From an uncultured bacterium (lineage in GTDB: Bacteria; Bacteroidota; Bacteroidia; Chitinophagales; Chitinophagaceae): 6,025 bases of DNA. Shown piece after piece: positions 5,251 through 6,025 of this stretch. The stretch lies in the NCBI GenBank assembly GCA_903957405.1, contig CAJBPC010000031.1:1-6025 (forward strand). The letters run 5' to 3'. The notes beneath the pieces were generated by a model. It did no database searches. It saw only the letters and a list, made by a program, of their open reading frames with translations, and was not told where the DNA came from. A program made the position numbers and the translations under genes. The number at the start of each line of letters is the position of its first letter. Position 1 is the stretch's first letter.

Positions 5251-6025
5251 ATGGTCTTATCCTACAAATGGCTGATGGATTATCTGCCCGTGCCCGTCGA
5301 GCATGAGAAACTATCTAAAATTCTGAATGCCATCGGACTAGAGGTGGAAAGCTATGAAGCGTACGAAGAAGTCAGGGGCAGCTTGGAAGGGCTTTTGATC
5401 GGTCGGGTCATCGATACATCCCCCCACCCGAATGCCGACAAGCTGACGCTCGCAAGCGTGGATGTCGGAAGTGGCGAACCCCTGCAGATCGTTTGTGGTG
5501 CACCGAATGTGGCTCCCGGGCAGAAAGTGGTCGTCGCCCCGGTAGGTGCCACGATCCATCCGGTCGAACATCCTTCCATGACCATGCGCGTGGCAAAAAT
5601 CAGGGGTGTGGAGAGCCATGGCATGCTCTGCGCGGAAGATGAGATCGGATTGGGCAGTTCCCACGCCGGCATCCTGGTTTTGCCGGAAGATGTACAGACC
5701 GGCATACCTGCTGCGGAACATTTCAAACCTTATACCGATCATATCATCAGCATTGGCCTTACCCCAAACCGGAGCGATGCATCAAGTCACCTGGGTGTGG
5801 CACGCGACATCTGTGCTTGGCTCAACCACCATGAAAAACTCGAGGCAGCCATACGCTCTCCCCTCGGCATAGCCCTTGCGCCAGGAGACGATGGACCGCC
5901 CTTTTCGGTAACGATCGAAAACCCGTCAGCGTGCATGCGGTATGCCGGTGTGAGCATCTCCGGTTTGCGTGTGGAGGAGTCTCCTGAATGGATGAAACAG
6001 CGGTTGAAAGCGATCGGACAGCGGC
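5251..6025 (+). CDS. pheT: Phenylalanine--tRNA ligase beta subunit, N-terminal part
   Basis: PheT is the large subunit of the (alpha-beta)2 enzyme that charges tRNA-Phe. It contributes tRNA binding and the editing site that removes mischarged tyrosine, while the alpha subunit PheS holds the synthetic site. The first 258 codons are visible of about 800 usual for the family; the rest lies past the right edge. The protein starts MVLSYKWLMDYL, matching the normal SYKWL start. An OB-fold tRNA-binding domain follows (about 45-150), with HPNADKL (59-65), IVCGAPNV (80-87), KIRGVESHGMLCAEDE (116-131) and GILVLPED (140-147). Then comes LTPNRSDASSHLGVARDICAWL (170-191), leading into the B3/B4 editing region. 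The frame is open upstream to 5089, but no ATG occurs there and homologues begin at this point, so the start at 5251 is favoured. No Shine-Dalgarno sequence precedes it. No pheS is visible next to it. Confidence 0.96.
   Translation, partial: MVLSYKWLMDYLPVPVEHEKLSKILNAIGLEVESYEAYEEVRGSLEGLLIGRVIDTSPHPNADKLTLASVDVGSGEPLQIVCGAPNVAPGQKVVVAPVGATIHPVEHPSMTMRVAKIRGVESHGMLCAEDEIGLGSSHAGILVLPEDVQTGIPAAEHFKPYTDHIISIGLTPNRSDASSHLGVARDICAWLNHHEKLEAAIRSPLGIALAPGDDGPPFSVTIENPSACMRYAGVSISGLRVEESPEWMKQRLKAIGQR

Noticed and set aside
4994..5275. A 93-codon open frame on the plus strand across the DnaA-box region
   Set aside because: It overlaps the certain pheT start in another frame, spans the DnaA boxes, and has no motif or coding-like composition. 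Only its 3' part, after GGAGG, is kept as a low-interest finding.

Overview
The window looks like ordinary chromosomal DNA from a member of the Bacteroidota, perhaps the Chitinophagaceae. The evidence is a class 2 (quinone-type) PyrD, RsmE and DnaB sequences of Bacteroidota character, genes with little or no Shine-Dalgarno signal, and two exact copies of the Bacteroidota -7 promoter element TAnnTTTG placed just upstream of genes. The assignment rests on remembered family features, not on a search. Base composition is moderate, with no island of clearly foreign composition and no insertion sequence, CRISPR array, tRNA or rRNA.

Left part, plus strand (2-1214): the 3' end of pyrD (pyrimidine synthesis) is followed after 31 bases by a complete TerC-family integral membrane protein most like the short YgdQ-type members. 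These two may be co-transcribed. A 39-base gap with a small hairpin separates them from genes on the other strand.

Middle part, minus strand (1254-4827, read right to left): dnaB (replicative helicase), then a secreted two-part lipase, then rsmE (16S rRNA m3U1498 methyltransferase). The lipase stop and the first possible rsmE start overlap by 8 bases. A good Bacteroidota promoter match sits in the 39-base gap between dnaB and the lipase, so lipase and rsmE probably form a transcription unit of their own, with possible read-through from dnaB.

Right part: a 423-base intergenic region (4828-5250) separates dnaB from the divergent pheT (phenylalanyl-tRNA synthetase beta chain), whose first 258 codons are present before the window ends. 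This region is the most interesting part. It holds one perfect DnaA box (TTATCCACA), two one-mismatch boxes and weaker ones, several spaced near whole helical turns, next to an A/T-rich stretch. It could be a replication origin or a DnaA-controlled regulatory region for dnaB. It also holds a 7-bp inverted repeat and a -7 promoter element for pheT.

Apart from that region the genes are well-known housekeeping families plus one accessory exported lipase. I do not see a multi-gene novel system here. The other points worth checking are the SSB-like acidic tail on DnaB, the near-leaderless promoter of the lipase, and the lipase's unusual C-terminal half.
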